From NCBI GenBank assembly GCA_965247065.1, contig CBDFGN010000005.1, forward strand, positions 372,001 through 436,000: a DNA stretch of 64,000 nt. Direction: 5' to 3'. Origin of the DNA: CBDFGN01 sp965247065. GTDB lineage: Bacteria > Bacteroidota > Bacteroidia > Cytophagales > Cyclobacteriaceae. The position numbers and the translations under genes are program-made. The notes beneath the pieces were generated by a model. It was given only the letters and a program-made list of their open reading frames with translations, had not been told where the DNA came from and did not search any database. Position 1 is the first letter of the stretch, and every line of letters begins with the position of its first letter. Below are positions 1 through 9,494 of this stretch, in pieces.

Positions 1-208
1 TCTTGATATTTGAGGCGGGTGTGAAGTACCTGTCCGCATTGAGTTGATCTACGAATTCCTGTTTTTCCAAATCATAGAGGGCAAAACCAGTATGATTATT
101 TCTTAAGATGTCCGAGCGTTCAATCTTTCTGCTGATTCCACAAGAAAATAAAAGCACTGTTATTACCAGGGCCGGGAACCCTAGGCTAGCAAAAAGAGAG
201 GGCTTCAT
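1..208 (-). CDS. D-Ala-D-Ala carboxypeptidase/endopeptidase (peptidase S13), N-terminal part
   Basis: Partial gene running off the left edge; 69 codons are visible from an ATG at 208. The N-terminus has a hydrophobic segment ending in a lipobox-like LLFSCG, so it is probably a lipoprotein. It then reads GFALYDLEKQEFVDQLN and FTPASNIK. The S-x-x-K of ASNIK, preceded by a YD-L-K pattern, matches the active-site region of the PBP4/DacB (S13) family, which trims or cleaves peptidoglycan peptides in the periplasm. The rest of the enzyme lies outside the window, so family assignment rests on this short stretch. Confidence 0.7.
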   Translation of the reverse strand, partial: MKPSLFASLGFPALVITVLLFSCGISRKIERSDILRNNHTGFALYDLEKQEFVDQLNADRYFTPASNIK

Positions 209-266
209 CTTACATTAGGTATGATTAAAAGTATTAATTTATACAATAAAGAAGCGAGGCGCCGTT

Positions 267-824
267 TTGGACTTTCCCTTCCATCCCTTTAGGAATATAC
301 CTACGCGTTTGCTGGTTCCGATTTTTCTCACGCTCGTTTTCCTTACAGTCTGGGTGATGTACTACCTGTACGGTCTGGGCGCCCCTTTGATCACTGGCAA
401 TATTCCTTATGGTATGGTTTCTTTTGAGTTCGCCTGGAGCTTAGACCGGGCATTCGAAATAACTGAGGAATGGGGTACAGCTGCAGCCACCAACGCGCAA
501 TTCAGCATTCTGGTTGATTTCCTTTTCTTGATTCTGTATAGCACCACGATCGGGATTGGTTGCATCCTTGTGGTAAAGAACGTGCCACTTTCAATCCGAT
601 TTGAAAGCTTGGGAAATGATATTGCCTGGTTGCAATGGTTGGCAGCTCTGCTAGACGCAGTTGGGAACGCTGCGATGTTCAGCCTGCTAACGGGGTCAGA
701 CGGCCTGATTTATCCTCAACTGGCGTTTTGGTCGGGCATAATCAAATTCTTGATAATCCTGTCTGGTTTGGGTTACTGCATTGCTGGTCTGGTTTTGATC
801 TTAATTGAGCCCAGAAGTTTATAG
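267..824 (+). CDS. hypothetical four-helix integral membrane protein
   Basis: 185-residue protein with four hydrophobic segments at about residues 15-35, 82-103, 118-142 and 152-178, so a small inner-membrane protein. I do not recognise the family. The start used is TTG; no ATG lies near it in frame, and the first hydrophobic segment follows after about 14 residues. It is divergent from the S13 peptidase, with about 58 bp between the two starts. The polar loop between helices 1 and 2 (about residues 38-80) probably faces the periplasm. Confidence 0.6.
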   Translation: MDFPFHPFRNIPTRLLVPIFLTLVFLTVWVMYYLYGLGAPLITGNIPYGMVSFEFAWSLDRAFEITEEWGTAAATNAQFSILVDFLFLILYSTTIGIGCILVVKNVPLSIRFESLGNDIAWLQWLAALLDAVGNAAMFSLLTGSDGLIYPQLAFWSGIIKFLIILSGLGYCIAGLVLILIEPRSL

Positions 825-913
825 GCAAGGTTGCTGCTTTTTCAATCAAGACCTATCTCCAGATCTTAATTTGACCCTCATATCTTATATTTGGAAATTA
901 AACGACATTGGAC

Positions 914-1762
914 ATGCTCAAAATCATTGTTTGCACATTATTAAATCTGGGATTCGTGCTTTGTGGTGCCGCTCAAGAAGCAAGCAATTTGAACGCATTC
1001 AAATATGTGGAAGTTGAGACCTTGTTTTACGGCGATGATAGGAACGCGGATATTCACGGAATTAGTGTTGTGATTCGAAAGAAATTCATGGCAATGGGCG
1101 TGAAATTGGTCGCTGAAAATCAAGAGTCGTGGCCGGAAGAGTTAAAGCAGGATCCCTGTCTACTTCTGCAATGCCGTATCAATGCCAAGGATAGAGCTAT
1201 TGGTAGGCAAAAGATCTTTATTCAGGGCAGGGACTGCAACCACAGGATCGTGATAAGCTTAACTGGATTTGGCAACGCTGAGAGTTATATGGAATCATAC
1301 TCAATAGCCGTGAACAATGCGTTCAAGGATTTGGAGAAAACAGAGTATCAATTTGATCCTAGCTTGGTCACCGTCTTGGATATGCGAATCGTGGAGACCT
1401 TGAATATAGATACCGATTCCGTCCGGGAGTATTTGGACGATGGTAATTTGGATCCAATTGAAGGTATTTATGAAACTCAACAAGATCCAGGGATTAAGGA
1501 ACTGGTTATTCGCAAAATTGAGGATGTATTTAAGGCGGTTGTTCTTCAATCGGACAATGATGTGTGGTTACCTGGCGAAGTAAAGGGCTATTTCACTAAA
1601 AGCTCCATCCCTAACGTCTATGACGTGCGCTGGTCCGACCAGGAAAAGAAAGAAAAAAAAACCATTGCCTTCATTGGGGAGGACGGTCATTTGTCGATTG
1701 AGGTAGAAGGGCCAGATAATTCTAAGTCCAAAATCGACTTCATGAAAACCTATCCGAATTAG
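914..1762 (+). CDS. hypothetical secreted protein
   Basis: 282 residues from ATG 914 (a TTG two codons upstream is possible). The N-terminus is a Sec signal peptide: Lys3, then a hydrophobic stretch to about residue 18 ending GAAQ. The mature part is hydrophilic with no family I can name. It has a region like a lipoprotein/periplasmic alpha-beta domain (SIAVNNAFKDLEKTEYQFD), then a C-terminal part rich in Lys and Asp. It lies 3 bp before the deleted amidohydrolase gene on the same strand, so the two may have been cotranscribed. Confidence 0.55.
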   Translation: MLKIIVCTLLNLGFVLCGAAQEASNLNAFKYVEVETLFYGDDRNADIHGISVVIRKKFMAMGVKLVAENQESWPEELKQDPCLLLQCRINAKDRAIGRQKIFIQGRDCNHRIVISLTGFGNAESYMESYSIAVNNAFKDLEKTEYQFDPSLVTVLDMRIVETLNIDTDSVREYLDDGNLDPIEGIYETQQDPGIKELVIRKIEDVFKAVVLQSDNDVWLPGEVKGYFTKSSIPNVYDVRWSDQEKKEKKTIAFIGEDGHLSIEVEGPDNSKSKIDFMKTYPN

Positions 1763-1765
1763 ATT

Positions 1766-2538
1766 TTGGTGAAGTTTCTTGTCTATTTATTACTGGCCCG
1801 AGTAGTAACACTTGCAGCATTCAGCCAAACCAACAGTATCCAGGGTGCGCCGGACCGCACTGAAGGGGAGGGACCCTATCCCCAACTTATCGTAAGAGGT
1901 GCGACCTTAATAGATGGTACAGGTTCGCCTCCGGTAGGGCCTGTCGACATTGTAATAGAGAAGAATCGAATAACGCAGATCAAATCAGTTGGATTTCCCG
2001 GGGTTTCCATATCGCCGGAAGGTAGGCCCGAAGCAGGCAATGGATCAAGAGAGATTGACGCTCATGGAATGTTTGTTCTGCCCGGTCTTATTGATATGCA
2101 CGGTCACATCGGAGGGGCTGATCAAGGGACTCCAGCTGAATACGTGTTCAAGTTGTGGATGGGTCACGGTATCACCACGATTCGCGACCCAAGTTGTACA
2201 AACGGTCTGGACTGGGTTTTGGACCATAAGACCCGGAGCGCTCAAAATACCATCACAGCTCCTCGTATTCAGGCCTATACCGTTTTCGGACAAGGATCAG
2301 AAAGTATTGCTTCGACAGCCGAAGCCCGCGAATGGGTTCGGGAAAACGCGAAGATGGGAGCTGATGGAAGGCGATCAAGTTAACCGACGATAATCAGGTG
2401 GTGCGGGTCGGCGGGGTAAGCTACACTATCAAGGATGGTATTGTCTACGATGCTAAAAAATTGTTATCCGATGTTCGAGAATTGGTGAAAGAAGCAAAAT
2501 CAAAAGATAACCTCGAAATCCTACCACCTGCCCGCTGA
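1766..2538 (+). pseudogene. amidohydrolase with a large internal deletion
   Basis: The first 200 codons from TTG 1766 encode a signal peptide and the N-terminal part of a secreted metal-dependent amidohydrolase: IRGATLIDGTG-like strand, then FVLPGLIDMHGHIGG with the HxH metal ligands. The frame ends at TAA about 2381. From about 2370 to TGA 2536-2538 another frame encodes what looks like the family's extreme C-terminus (LTDDNQVVRVGGVSYTIKDG, then VYDAKKLLSDVRELV). The central barrel, with the remaining metal ligands and catalytic Asp, is missing, roughly 200-270 codons by family length. The product cannot be active. An assembly collapse is the alternative to a real deletion. Confidence 0.75.
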
Positions 2539-2547
2539 CCAACCTCT

Positions 2548-2586
2548 GTGTCCGCCGGACACTTAGTGACGGCCTAATCAGCCGTC
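2548..2586. terminator. two tandem hairpins between convergent genes
   Basis: The first hairpin (2548-2562) has a 6-bp perfect stem GTGTCC/GGACAC with a 3-base loop. The second (2568-2586) pairs GACGG with CCGTC around a short loop. They sit between the end of the amidohydrolase remnant and the end of the convergent phosphatase gene, as expected for a two-way terminator. The following T-run is weak (TTTT at about 2593), so intrinsic termination is inferred, not shown. Confidence 0.4.
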
Positions 2587-2608
2587 AAGCCGGTTTTGAG
2601 TGATATCT

Positions 2609-4867
2609 CTACAACCTTATTCCAAGAACAAGAATGTCATCAGTCTGTTCGGTGCCATTTTTCCACTCATGATAAACCCTGTTGATACGATTGTATTGCT
2701 CGTCCATCGGATACGAGTAGATGTTGGTCAACATGTCGCGGAATCTAGCCTTCATGAATTTCTTGTCTTTTTCACCGCCGAATTGGTCCTGGAACCCATC
2801 CGAGCTAAAATAAAGAGTATCTCCTCTTTTGAGTTTGATCTGCTGGCTGTTGAAATATTTGTCGGGGACCTGGGAGCTACCTACAGAGAAACGGTCTCCT
2901 TTAACTTCCGCAAGCACATTGTTATGTACATAGTACATAGGCAATTTTGCGCCGGTAAAGCTAACCTCCAATTTAGACTCATCGATCGTACAAAGGGCAA
3001 TGTCCATTCCATCGGCGCTTCCCTGCTCCATTCCATTTTGATGCAGATGTTGCTGTACCTTTTGATCCAGTAGGGTAATTATCATATTAGGTTCAGTGAT
3101 CTGGCTTTCCAAAACAATATTATTGAGCAGCGTACTGGCCAGTACTGTCATAAAGGCGCCCGGCACGCCATGGCCGGTGCAATCCACGGTGGCGAGTATC
3201 TTTTTGCTATCCTTTTCGGCAAACCAATAGAAATCCCCGCTAACAATGTCCTTGGGACTGTAGAAAACGAAACTGTTGGGGAATGCGGTTAGCAGCTCCT
3301 TATTCTCAGGAAGTAGAGAAAGTTGGATCCGCCGGGCGTATTTGATACTGTCTTTGAGCTGCTCATGCATTTCCTGGATCTCATTGGTTTTGCCCTCAAT
3401 GTCATTCTTTTGGTGTTCAATTTCCTCCTTCTGTTTCTGAATCGCTACATTCTTCTTTTCAAGCTGCTGATTTGCCTTTATTTTCAACCGGTATCTGCTA
3501 AACACCACTATGACGGTAATCGATACCAGGATTAATCCGGCGATCAGGAAATAGCGCGTAAGACGGTCAGTCTGAACTTGAAGATCCTGAATCTCATTCT
3601 CAATTTGAAGTAATTGTATGAGCTTCTCTTTGCCATCTAATTCATACAGGGCCTCCGCTTCAGCGATTCGTTTTGCACTCTCCCGGGTGTAAATTTCCTC
3701 ATTTTGCCTCATGTACAAATTGAAATACACGAATGCATTCTCAACATCCCCTAGTTTATCATAAAACTTGGCTAAATTCTGATAACACGTCTGCAAAATG
3801 GGCCGTGCATTTATCTTGAGCGCAAATGTCAGACTTTGTTTCAAGTAGTCAATACCCTTTTCATAGTCCCGCTGATTTGAGTGGGCTATCCCTAATTCAG
3901 ACAGCCCTCTAGCCTGTAAGTCCAGATCGTTAAGCTCCTGGCCGTAAGCCAGACCCTGATTGAGATGTTCTATGGCTAAACTATTTTGCCCGTTGAGGGC
4001 CAGAACCTCACCATATTTTAAATGGGAGTAACTTAATCCTCTAATGTCGGCTCGTCTCAAGTTAATCTCCAGGGCCTCAGAAAAGTAATCCAAAGCCCTG
4101 TCATACTGTTTTCGAGATACGTACATTTCCCCGATCGTACTATAGGAAGAGGCCATTTTTTCCCTGTCCTCCAACTCCTCCGCGATTGACAGGGCCTCAA
4201 CAAAGAATTCCTGAGCCCGCTCAAAGTTGCCGAAGTCCAAATATATTGTACCCAGAGAGTTCAGTATGTTTACTTTACCGCTGGGTCGGTTTACCTCATC
4301 AAACAATTTAAGCGCATCGAAGCACGTGGAAATTGCCTTATCGTTGCCGCCCAAAGAAAAATAAATGCTGCACATCAGCGATTGGGCCCGAGCCAGGTTC
4401 TCCTCGCTATCATTTTCTTCAAAAATCCTACTAGATTCCTTGGCGTACTCTAAGGCCTTCACATAGTCATCAAACTGGTGGTAGGCCTGGCCAATGTGTA
4501 GGGACGCCTCAGCCTCGCCAAGCTGATCCCCCACTTGCTTAAAAATGTTCAACGATTGAGCATAATAGTAAAGGGCATCTTCCTGCCTTGAATTGTGATA
4601 AAACAGATCCCCTCGGAACAGGTAGGTTTGGGCCTTGCCTTGAATCAAATCATTTTGGTCGGCTACCTCAAAGGCCTGCTGGCTAAAGGTAAGGGCCAGA
4701 TTAGGATCCGTTCGAGCTTTCAATAGGGTGAGGTCATTTAATATTTTGACTTTTAGCGCCGGATCTTCAGCATTTGACAGGGATGTAATCAGGCTGTCAG
4801 AATTCTGGATCTGGGCCCCGGAATGAATCGGAAGGAATAGCATTACCAACCAGAGAACCCATCTCAT
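2609..4867 (-). CDS. TPR sensor with SpoIIE/PP2C-type serine phosphatase domain
   Basis: Signal peptide (MRWVLWLVMLFLPIHSGA; an ATG five codons upstream is also open), then about eight to ten TPR repeats filling roughly residues 30-420, a transmembrane helix near 440-460 (YFLIAGLILVSITVIVVF), a coiled coil, and a C-terminal SpoIIE-family phosphatase domain. The latter shows VSGDFYWF and ATVDCTGHGVPGAFM, carrying the metal-binding Asp residues of PP2C-like enzymes. The layout suggests extracytoplasmic TPR input and cytoplasmic dephosphorylation of a Ser/Thr target, often an anti-anti-sigma factor. No such partner lies nearby. This architecture is common in Cytophagales. Confidence 0.85.
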   Translation of the reverse strand: MRWVLWLVMLFLPIHSGAQIQNSDSLITSLSNAEDPALKVKILNDLTLLKARTDPNLALTFSQQAFEVADQNDLIQGKAQTYLFRGDLFYHNSRQEDALYYYAQSLNIFKQVGDQLGEAEASLHIGQAYHQFDDYVKALEYAKESSRIFEENDSEENLARAQSLMCSIYFSLGGNDKAISTCFDALKLFDEVNRPSGKVNILNSLGTIYLDFGNFERAQEFFVEALSIAEELEDREKMASSYSTIGEMYVSRKQYDRALDYFSEALEINLRRADIRGLSYSHLKYGEVLALNGQNSLAIEHLNQGLAYGQELNDLDLQARGLSELGIAHSNQRDYEKGIDYLKQSLTFALKINARPILQTCYQNLAKFYDKLGDVENAFVYFNLYMRQNEEIYTRESAKRIAEAEALYELDGKEKLIQLLQIENEIQDLQVQTDRLTRYFLIAGLILVSITVIVVFSRYRLKIKANQQLEKKNVAIQKQKEEIEHQKNDIEGKTNEIQEMHEQLKDSIKYARRIQLSLLPENKELLTAFPNSFVFYSPKDIVSGDFYWFAEKDSKKILATVDCTGHGVPGAFMTVLASTLLNNIVLESQITEPNMIITLLDQKVQQHLHQNGMEQGSADGMDIALCTIDESKLEVSFTGAKLPMYYVHNNVLAEVKGDRFSVGSSQVPDKYFNSQQIKLKRGDTLYFSSDGFQDQFGGEKDKKFMKARFRDMLTNIYSYPMDEQYNRINRVYHEWKNGTEQTDDILVLGIRL

Positions 4868-5074
4868 ATAGTAAATATACATGCATTTTTTTATACCCTG
4901 AGACCTGGCTACAAAAACAAAACTGTCAAAGGGACGCTTTTTTGCGGTTTTACCTGCACATGCTGGATAGTCCTATTCCCGGAAATCTGGGTTGATTCCA
5001 CAGATGTCCCAAGCCCATCTTCTAGTCATCTCCCAACCTACACAATAGCTCTTCATTGTTCGCTGATAGCACAT

Positions 5075-7693
5075 CTAATTTATCTTCACTTCATCTAAGT
5101 TGATGAATTCAATTTGCTTTCCTTGGCCCATATTTACCCCGATAATGGAATCCCTGGAGACCGTTCCGGAGAGTATTTGCTTGGACAGTTCGTTCAAAAG
5201 TTCCCTTTGCATAACTCTTTTTAGTGGCCGTGCCCCAAACTGTGGGTCAAATCCCAAATCTCCCAGGTGATCCAATACCTGCTTCGAAACCTCTACCTTG
5301 AGCCCATTTTCCTTTAGCCGCCTTTGGATCAGCCGGAACTGAATGTCTACGATCAGCCGAAGATCGGACTTAGAGAGAGGTCGGAACATAATCAGCTCAT
5401 CAACCCGGTTGAGGAATTCGGGTCGAACTGACTGCCTCAGCAATTCAAAAACCTCCTGCTTTGTCTCTTCGATGATTATCTCGGCATTTGTTTCATCAAA
5501 ATTCGCAAAGCGCTCCTGAATGAGATGCGACCCGATATTGGTGGTCATTATTATTATCGTGTTTTTAAAATTGGCCACCCGACCTTTGTTGTCAGTTAAT
5601 CGACCCTCATCCAGAACTTGGAGCAAAGTATTGAATACATCAGGATGTGCTTTTTCAATTTCATCCAGCAGGATTACTGAGTAGGGCCTGCGCCGAACGG
5701 CTTCGGTGAGCTGACCTCCTTCGTCGTAGCCAACGTATCCCGGAGGAGCTCCAATGAGCCTGCTGACCGAATGCCTTTCCTGGTATTCGGACATATCGAT
5801 CCTAACCATGGAGTTCTCATCGTTGAAAAGAAAATCCGCCAGCGACTTGGCCAGCTCAGTCTTTCCGACTCCAGTTGTTCCTAAGAATATGAAAGATCCT
5901 ATTGGTCTTTTTGGATCTTGAACCCCGGCACGACTCCTCCTTACCGCGTCGGAGACAGCGGCAATGGCTCCGGACTGCCCAGCAACCTTTTGTGCCAGTT
6001 CCTCCTCAAGATGGAGTAATTTTTCCCGGTCACTTTGTAACATTTTGGAAACTGGAATTCCAGTCCACTTCGCTACTACTTCAGCAATATTCTCACCGCT
6101 AACCTCCTCTTTGATCAGTGCATTCTCACCAAAATCGGTGATCATTTGGCTTTTAAGTTCTTCCAACCTTTTTTCGGATTCTACGATCTTGCCGTACCGG
6201 ATCTCAGCAACCTTGCCCAGGTCCCCAGCTCTTTCTGCCCGGTCAGCTTCCATTTTGTAACGGTCGATGTTCTCTTTCTCGGTTTGAAGGCCCTCGATAA
6301 CGCTTTTTTCCCCTTCCCATTGGGCCCTTATAATTTTTCTTTCTTCGTCCAAATTGGCAATCACTTTGCTTAAAGACGCTTCCTTGTGCTTGTCCTTCTC
6401 CCTTCGAATTGCCTCCCTCTCTATTTCGAGCTGCATGATCCGCCTATTCAATTCATCCAATTCCTCCGGCAACGAGTTAATCTCGATTCGGAGCTTGGAG
6501 GCGGCCTCATCCATCAAGTCTATTGCCTTATCGGGAAGAAAACGATCAGAGATGTAGCGACTTGAAAGCTCTACGGCCGAGATCACAGCATCGTCCTTAA
6601 TTTGGACTCCGTGATGAACCTCGTATTTTTCCTTTATTCCACGCAGAATCGAAATTGAATCCGGCAGACTTGGCTCATCTACAATAACGCTCTGGAACCT
6701 TCTTTCCAAAGCCTTATCCTTTTCGATGTATTTCTGGTATTCCTTAAGAGTAGTAGCCCCGATTGCGTGTAATTCTCCCCTTGCAAGGGCAGGCTTAAGC
6801 AGGTTGGCCGCGTCCATGGCTCCTTCCCCTCCACCTCCAGCCCCAATCAGGGTATGGATCTCATCTATAAAAAGGATTATCTCTCCGTTAGAATCCACTA
6901 CTTCCTTGATTACGGCTTTCAGTCTTTCTTCAAACTCACCCTTGTATTTGGCCCCCGCAACCAGGAGTCCCATGTCAAGATTTATAAGGGTTCTTGATTT
7001 AAGATTTTCAGGTACGTCGCCATCTAAAATCCTTTGCGCCATTCCTTCAACAATAGCAGTTTTACCTACACCCGGTTCCCCTATGAGAATTGGGTTATTC
7101 TTGGTTCGGCGGGACAGTATTTGTAAAACTCTGCGAATTTCCTCATCACGACCAATTACCGGATCAATCTTCCCTTCACGAGCCATTTGATTAAGATTGA
7201 CTGAGTACCTCTCCAGTGACCGGTATTTGGCTTCTGCGTTTTGATCGGTCACTTTGTGCCCTCCTCGCAGCTCTTCTATCGCAGCCTTACTCTTTGTGAG
7301 ATCAAAGCCCGCTTTCCTCATTAGTTCTGAAGCCTTGTTCTTTTCATTGCTTAATCCTAATAATATATGTTCCACGGCCACGAAATCATCACCCAGCTCC
7401 TTGGCAAACCTTTCTGCGTTTTGCAAGACTCGCCCGGAGTGATTGGATAGATAAGCTTGCTGATCAGCTACTTTAGGAAAAGTAGTCAGAAGTTGGTCCA
7501 ATTCATTCTCCAGTGCACCGCGGTCTACCTCCAGTTTGTTGACCAAAAAACCGATAACGTTCTCATCGGACCCTAGCGCAGCTTTAAGCAAATGGCCCGG
7601 TTCAATTGCGGACTGTCCCAAATTCGATGCAATTTCCGCCGCCTGCTGAAGCAGTTCCTGTGACTTGATAGTGTATTTGTCAAGTTTCATCAT
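5075..7693 (-). CDS. clpB: ATP-dependent disaggregase ClpB
   Basis: Full-length 872-residue Hsp100 chaperone that rescues aggregated proteins with DnaK. Visible parts are the Clp N-domain (about 1-150), AAA1 with Walker A GEPGVGKT at 205-212, Walker B near 275 (LFIDEIH) and pore loop KYKG near 249-252, the long coiled-coil M-domain (about 400-530) that distinguishes ClpB from ClpA, and AAA2 with Walker A GTTGVGKT and Walker B ILLDEIEKAHPDV. The C-terminal D2-small domain has GARPLKRVMQR. The tandem MM start makes the exact initiator uncertain by one codon. It stands alone, with about 190 bp on each side. Confidence 0.97.
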   Translation of the reverse strand: MMKLDKYTIKSQELLQQAAEIASNLGQSAIEPGHLLKAALGSDENVIGFLVNKLEVDRGALENELDQLLTTFPKVADQQAYLSNHSGRVLQNAERFAKELGDDFVAVEHILLGLSNEKNKASELMRKAGFDLTKSKAAIEELRGGHKVTDQNAEAKYRSLERYSVNLNQMAREGKIDPVIGRDEEIRRVLQILSRRTKNNPILIGEPGVGKTAIVEGMAQRILDGDVPENLKSRTLINLDMGLLVAGAKYKGEFEERLKAVIKEVVDSNGEIILFIDEIHTLIGAGGGGEGAMDAANLLKPALARGELHAIGATTLKEYQKYIEKDKALERRFQSVIVDEPSLPDSISILRGIKEKYEVHHGVQIKDDAVISAVELSSRYISDRFLPDKAIDLMDEAASKLRIEINSLPEELDELNRRIMQLEIEREAIRREKDKHKEASLSKVIANLDEERKIIRAQWEGEKSVIEGLQTEKENIDRYKMEADRAERAGDLGKVAEIRYGKIVESEKRLEELKSQMITDFGENALIKEEVSGENIAEVVAKWTGIPVSKMLQSDREKLLHLEEELAQKVAGQSGAIAAVSDAVRRSRAGVQDPKRPIGSFIFLGTTGVGKTELAKSLADFLFNDENSMVRIDMSEYQERHSVSRLIGAPPGYVGYDEGGQLTEAVRRRPYSVILLDEIEKAHPDVFNTLLQVLDEGRLTDNKGRVANFKNTIIIMTTNIGSHLIQERFANFDETNAEIIIEETKQEVFELLRQSVRPEFLNRVDELIMFRPLSKSDLRLIVDIQFRLIQRRLKENGLKVEVSKQVLDHLGDLGFDPQFGARPLKRVMQRELLNELSKQILSGTVSRDSIIGVNMGQGKQIEFINLDEVKIN

Positions 7694-7879
7694 TCCTTGT
7701 TTTCGTTCTCTGGTAGTCTGGCTTTAGTCAATCAAAATGCTGGCCAACCCCTTCTGTAACTTGGAATACTGCAATTTTGACAGGAAATGTTAATTTATTT
7801 TCTTGGAATAAGCCAATTTGTCTCTTTTTTTGATTAAATTTTCAACCCCTGAAATTTTGTCCGAATTGTTCCTTTAGTA

Positions 7880-9067
7880 ATGGACCAAAAGCACGTCAAG
7901 CAACGCATAAAAATACTTAAGAAGGTCAATATTTTTTCAGAGACATCCGAGGATATACTAGGCGCCATTGCCTCCAGGGTGGACGAGTTAGTAATCCAAT
8001 CTGGGGAAACCGTTATCTATAAAGGGGAGCAAGGCCACGCCATGTATATGATCATAAAGGGCAAGGTCATGGTCCACGATGGAGATCACGTGTTTTCGCA
8101 TTTGACCGATGGCATGGTGTTCGGTGAGTATTCCGTTATCGACACGGAAGTCCGATCGGCTTCAGTTACCGGGGTGGATCAGACCCGGGTTTATCGATTT
8201 GACCAGGAAGATTACTACAACCTGCTTTCAGAAAACATAGGTTTTGCCAGGGGAGTGCTCAAGGTGTTGACTGCGCGCCTTCGACAGCATGACGTTGTGC
8301 AGGAGCAATTAGCTCGAAGCAACAGTCGGATCAAAAAACAAAATGAAGAGATTGAACAAATAAACCAGGAGTTGGTGGGCCTCAATAAGGAGAAGGATCA
8401 CCTCATTGATATTCTTGCGCACGACCTCAGAAACCCTTTGACAAGTTCCATTAGCTTGGTGGATTTAATTAAACAAGAAGCTCTTGGAGACAAATTGGAG
8501 CTAGTCGAAATGACCGATAAGATATTATCATCGCTATGGAGAATGAATAATATGATAAGTCGAATATTGGAGGTAAGAGGGATTGAAACGAAATCCGTTC
8601 CCCTGAACTTCGAAAAGATCGATCTAGGTAGCTTGCTCAGGGAAATCCATGATCACTACCAACCTGTTGCGACCAATAAGTCAATTCAACTGCATTTGAA
8701 GGCGGATCGCAGTTACGCCGATCTGGATGAAGGATATGCCCGTCAAATTTTTGAAAATTTGATTTCCAATGCGATAAAGTTCTCGCCTCCGGAAACTAAT
8801 GTTTTTATCTTGTTAACTGAGCAAAACGGTTCATGGATAACCGAAGTTCGCGACGAAGGGCCGGGATTGACTAAGGAAGATCGAGCCAAATTATTTGGAA
8901 AATTTCAACGTTTAAGCGCTGAGCCAACGGCCGGAGAAAGCTCAATAGGTTTGGGACTGTCGATCGTAAAACGATATGTAGATGAGATGGAAGGACAAGT
9001 TTGGTGCGAGAGCGAAAAGGGAGGCGGGGCTAGGTTTTTGGTAAGTTTTCCAAAGGTTCATTCCTAA
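7880..9067 (+). CDS. histidine kinase with N-terminal cyclic nucleotide-binding domain
   Basis: Soluble 395-residue sensor kinase. Residues 15-130 form a cNMP-binding fold with the phosphate-cassette pattern FGEYSVIDTEVRSASV (conserved Glu83 and Arg92), so nucleotide binding is plausible. A coiled coil (about 140-175) leads to the dimerisation helix with phospho-acceptor His181 (ILAHDLRNPLTSS). An HATPase domain follows, with N-box NLISNAIKFS, G1 DEGPGL and G2 GLGLSIV. No transmembrane segment is present. No response regulator is adjacent, so it is an orphan kinase. It is divergent from clpB with a shared upstream region of about 186 bp. Confidence 0.9.
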   Translation: MDQKHVKQRIKILKKVNIFSETSEDILGAIASRVDELVIQSGETVIYKGEQGHAMYMIIKGKVMVHDGDHVFSHLTDGMVFGEYSVIDTEVRSASVTGVDQTRVYRFDQEDYYNLLSENIGFARGVLKVLTARLRQHDVVQEQLARSNSRIKKQNEEIEQINQELVGLNKEKDHLIDILAHDLRNPLTSSISLVDLIKQEALGDKLELVEMTDKILSSLWRMNNMISRILEVRGIETKSVPLNFEKIDLGSLLREIHDHYQPVATNKSIQLHLKADRSYADLDEGYARQIFENLISNAIKFSPPETNVFILLTEQNGSWITEVRDEGPGLTKEDRAKLFGKFQRLSAEPTAGESSIGLGLSIVKRYVDEMEGQVWCESEKGGGARFLVSFPKVHS

Positions 9068-9494
9068 TAAAGTGTTTGAGTTATCTTAATGATAACTAAA
9101 TCCAGCTAACGCCCCCTGCACGGTTCAAAATTGGCTGGAGGAAGATCCTGGGGGTGGAGGGTGAAGAGCTGGGGGTAAAGGTAAGTGGGGTATGCCGGTT
9201 ATCTAAGGACCGAATATTTGAATCGTCTACCCTGCTAAATGCCGAACCCGCTAAAATAGTTAATTCAATCACGCTTAGAATGATTAAGGCTCAGGATGCT
9301 GCTGATTCGGATTCTAAAGGGCATGAAAAACGATGAGGCAGTGTCTTCTCCTACCGTGCCAAATTGCTGGTTTTTCGCATTAAGTTTCTGCCGGTGATTG
9401 TTGGGCATATGGCTCGCCAGATAATTGCAGATTTCAGGATGCCGAGGAAAGTATAATGGGATTAGAAGGTTTGAAAGTTGGGAAGGTTGAAACT
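9068..9494. other. 427-bp intergenic region, no convincing gene
   Basis: Between the kinase and the convergent secreted-protein gene. A short frame at 9154-9336 has no recognisable features or family. The right end (about 9455-9490) holds a degenerate tandem pattern (GAAGGTTTGAAAGTTGGGAAGGTTGAAAC), like those in other gaps of this window. Confidence 0.4.

Noticed and set aside
5902..7442. Several open frames on the plus strand opposite clpB
   Set aside because: They are long only because of the codon composition of the strongly supported clpB gene on the other strand and show no protein features.
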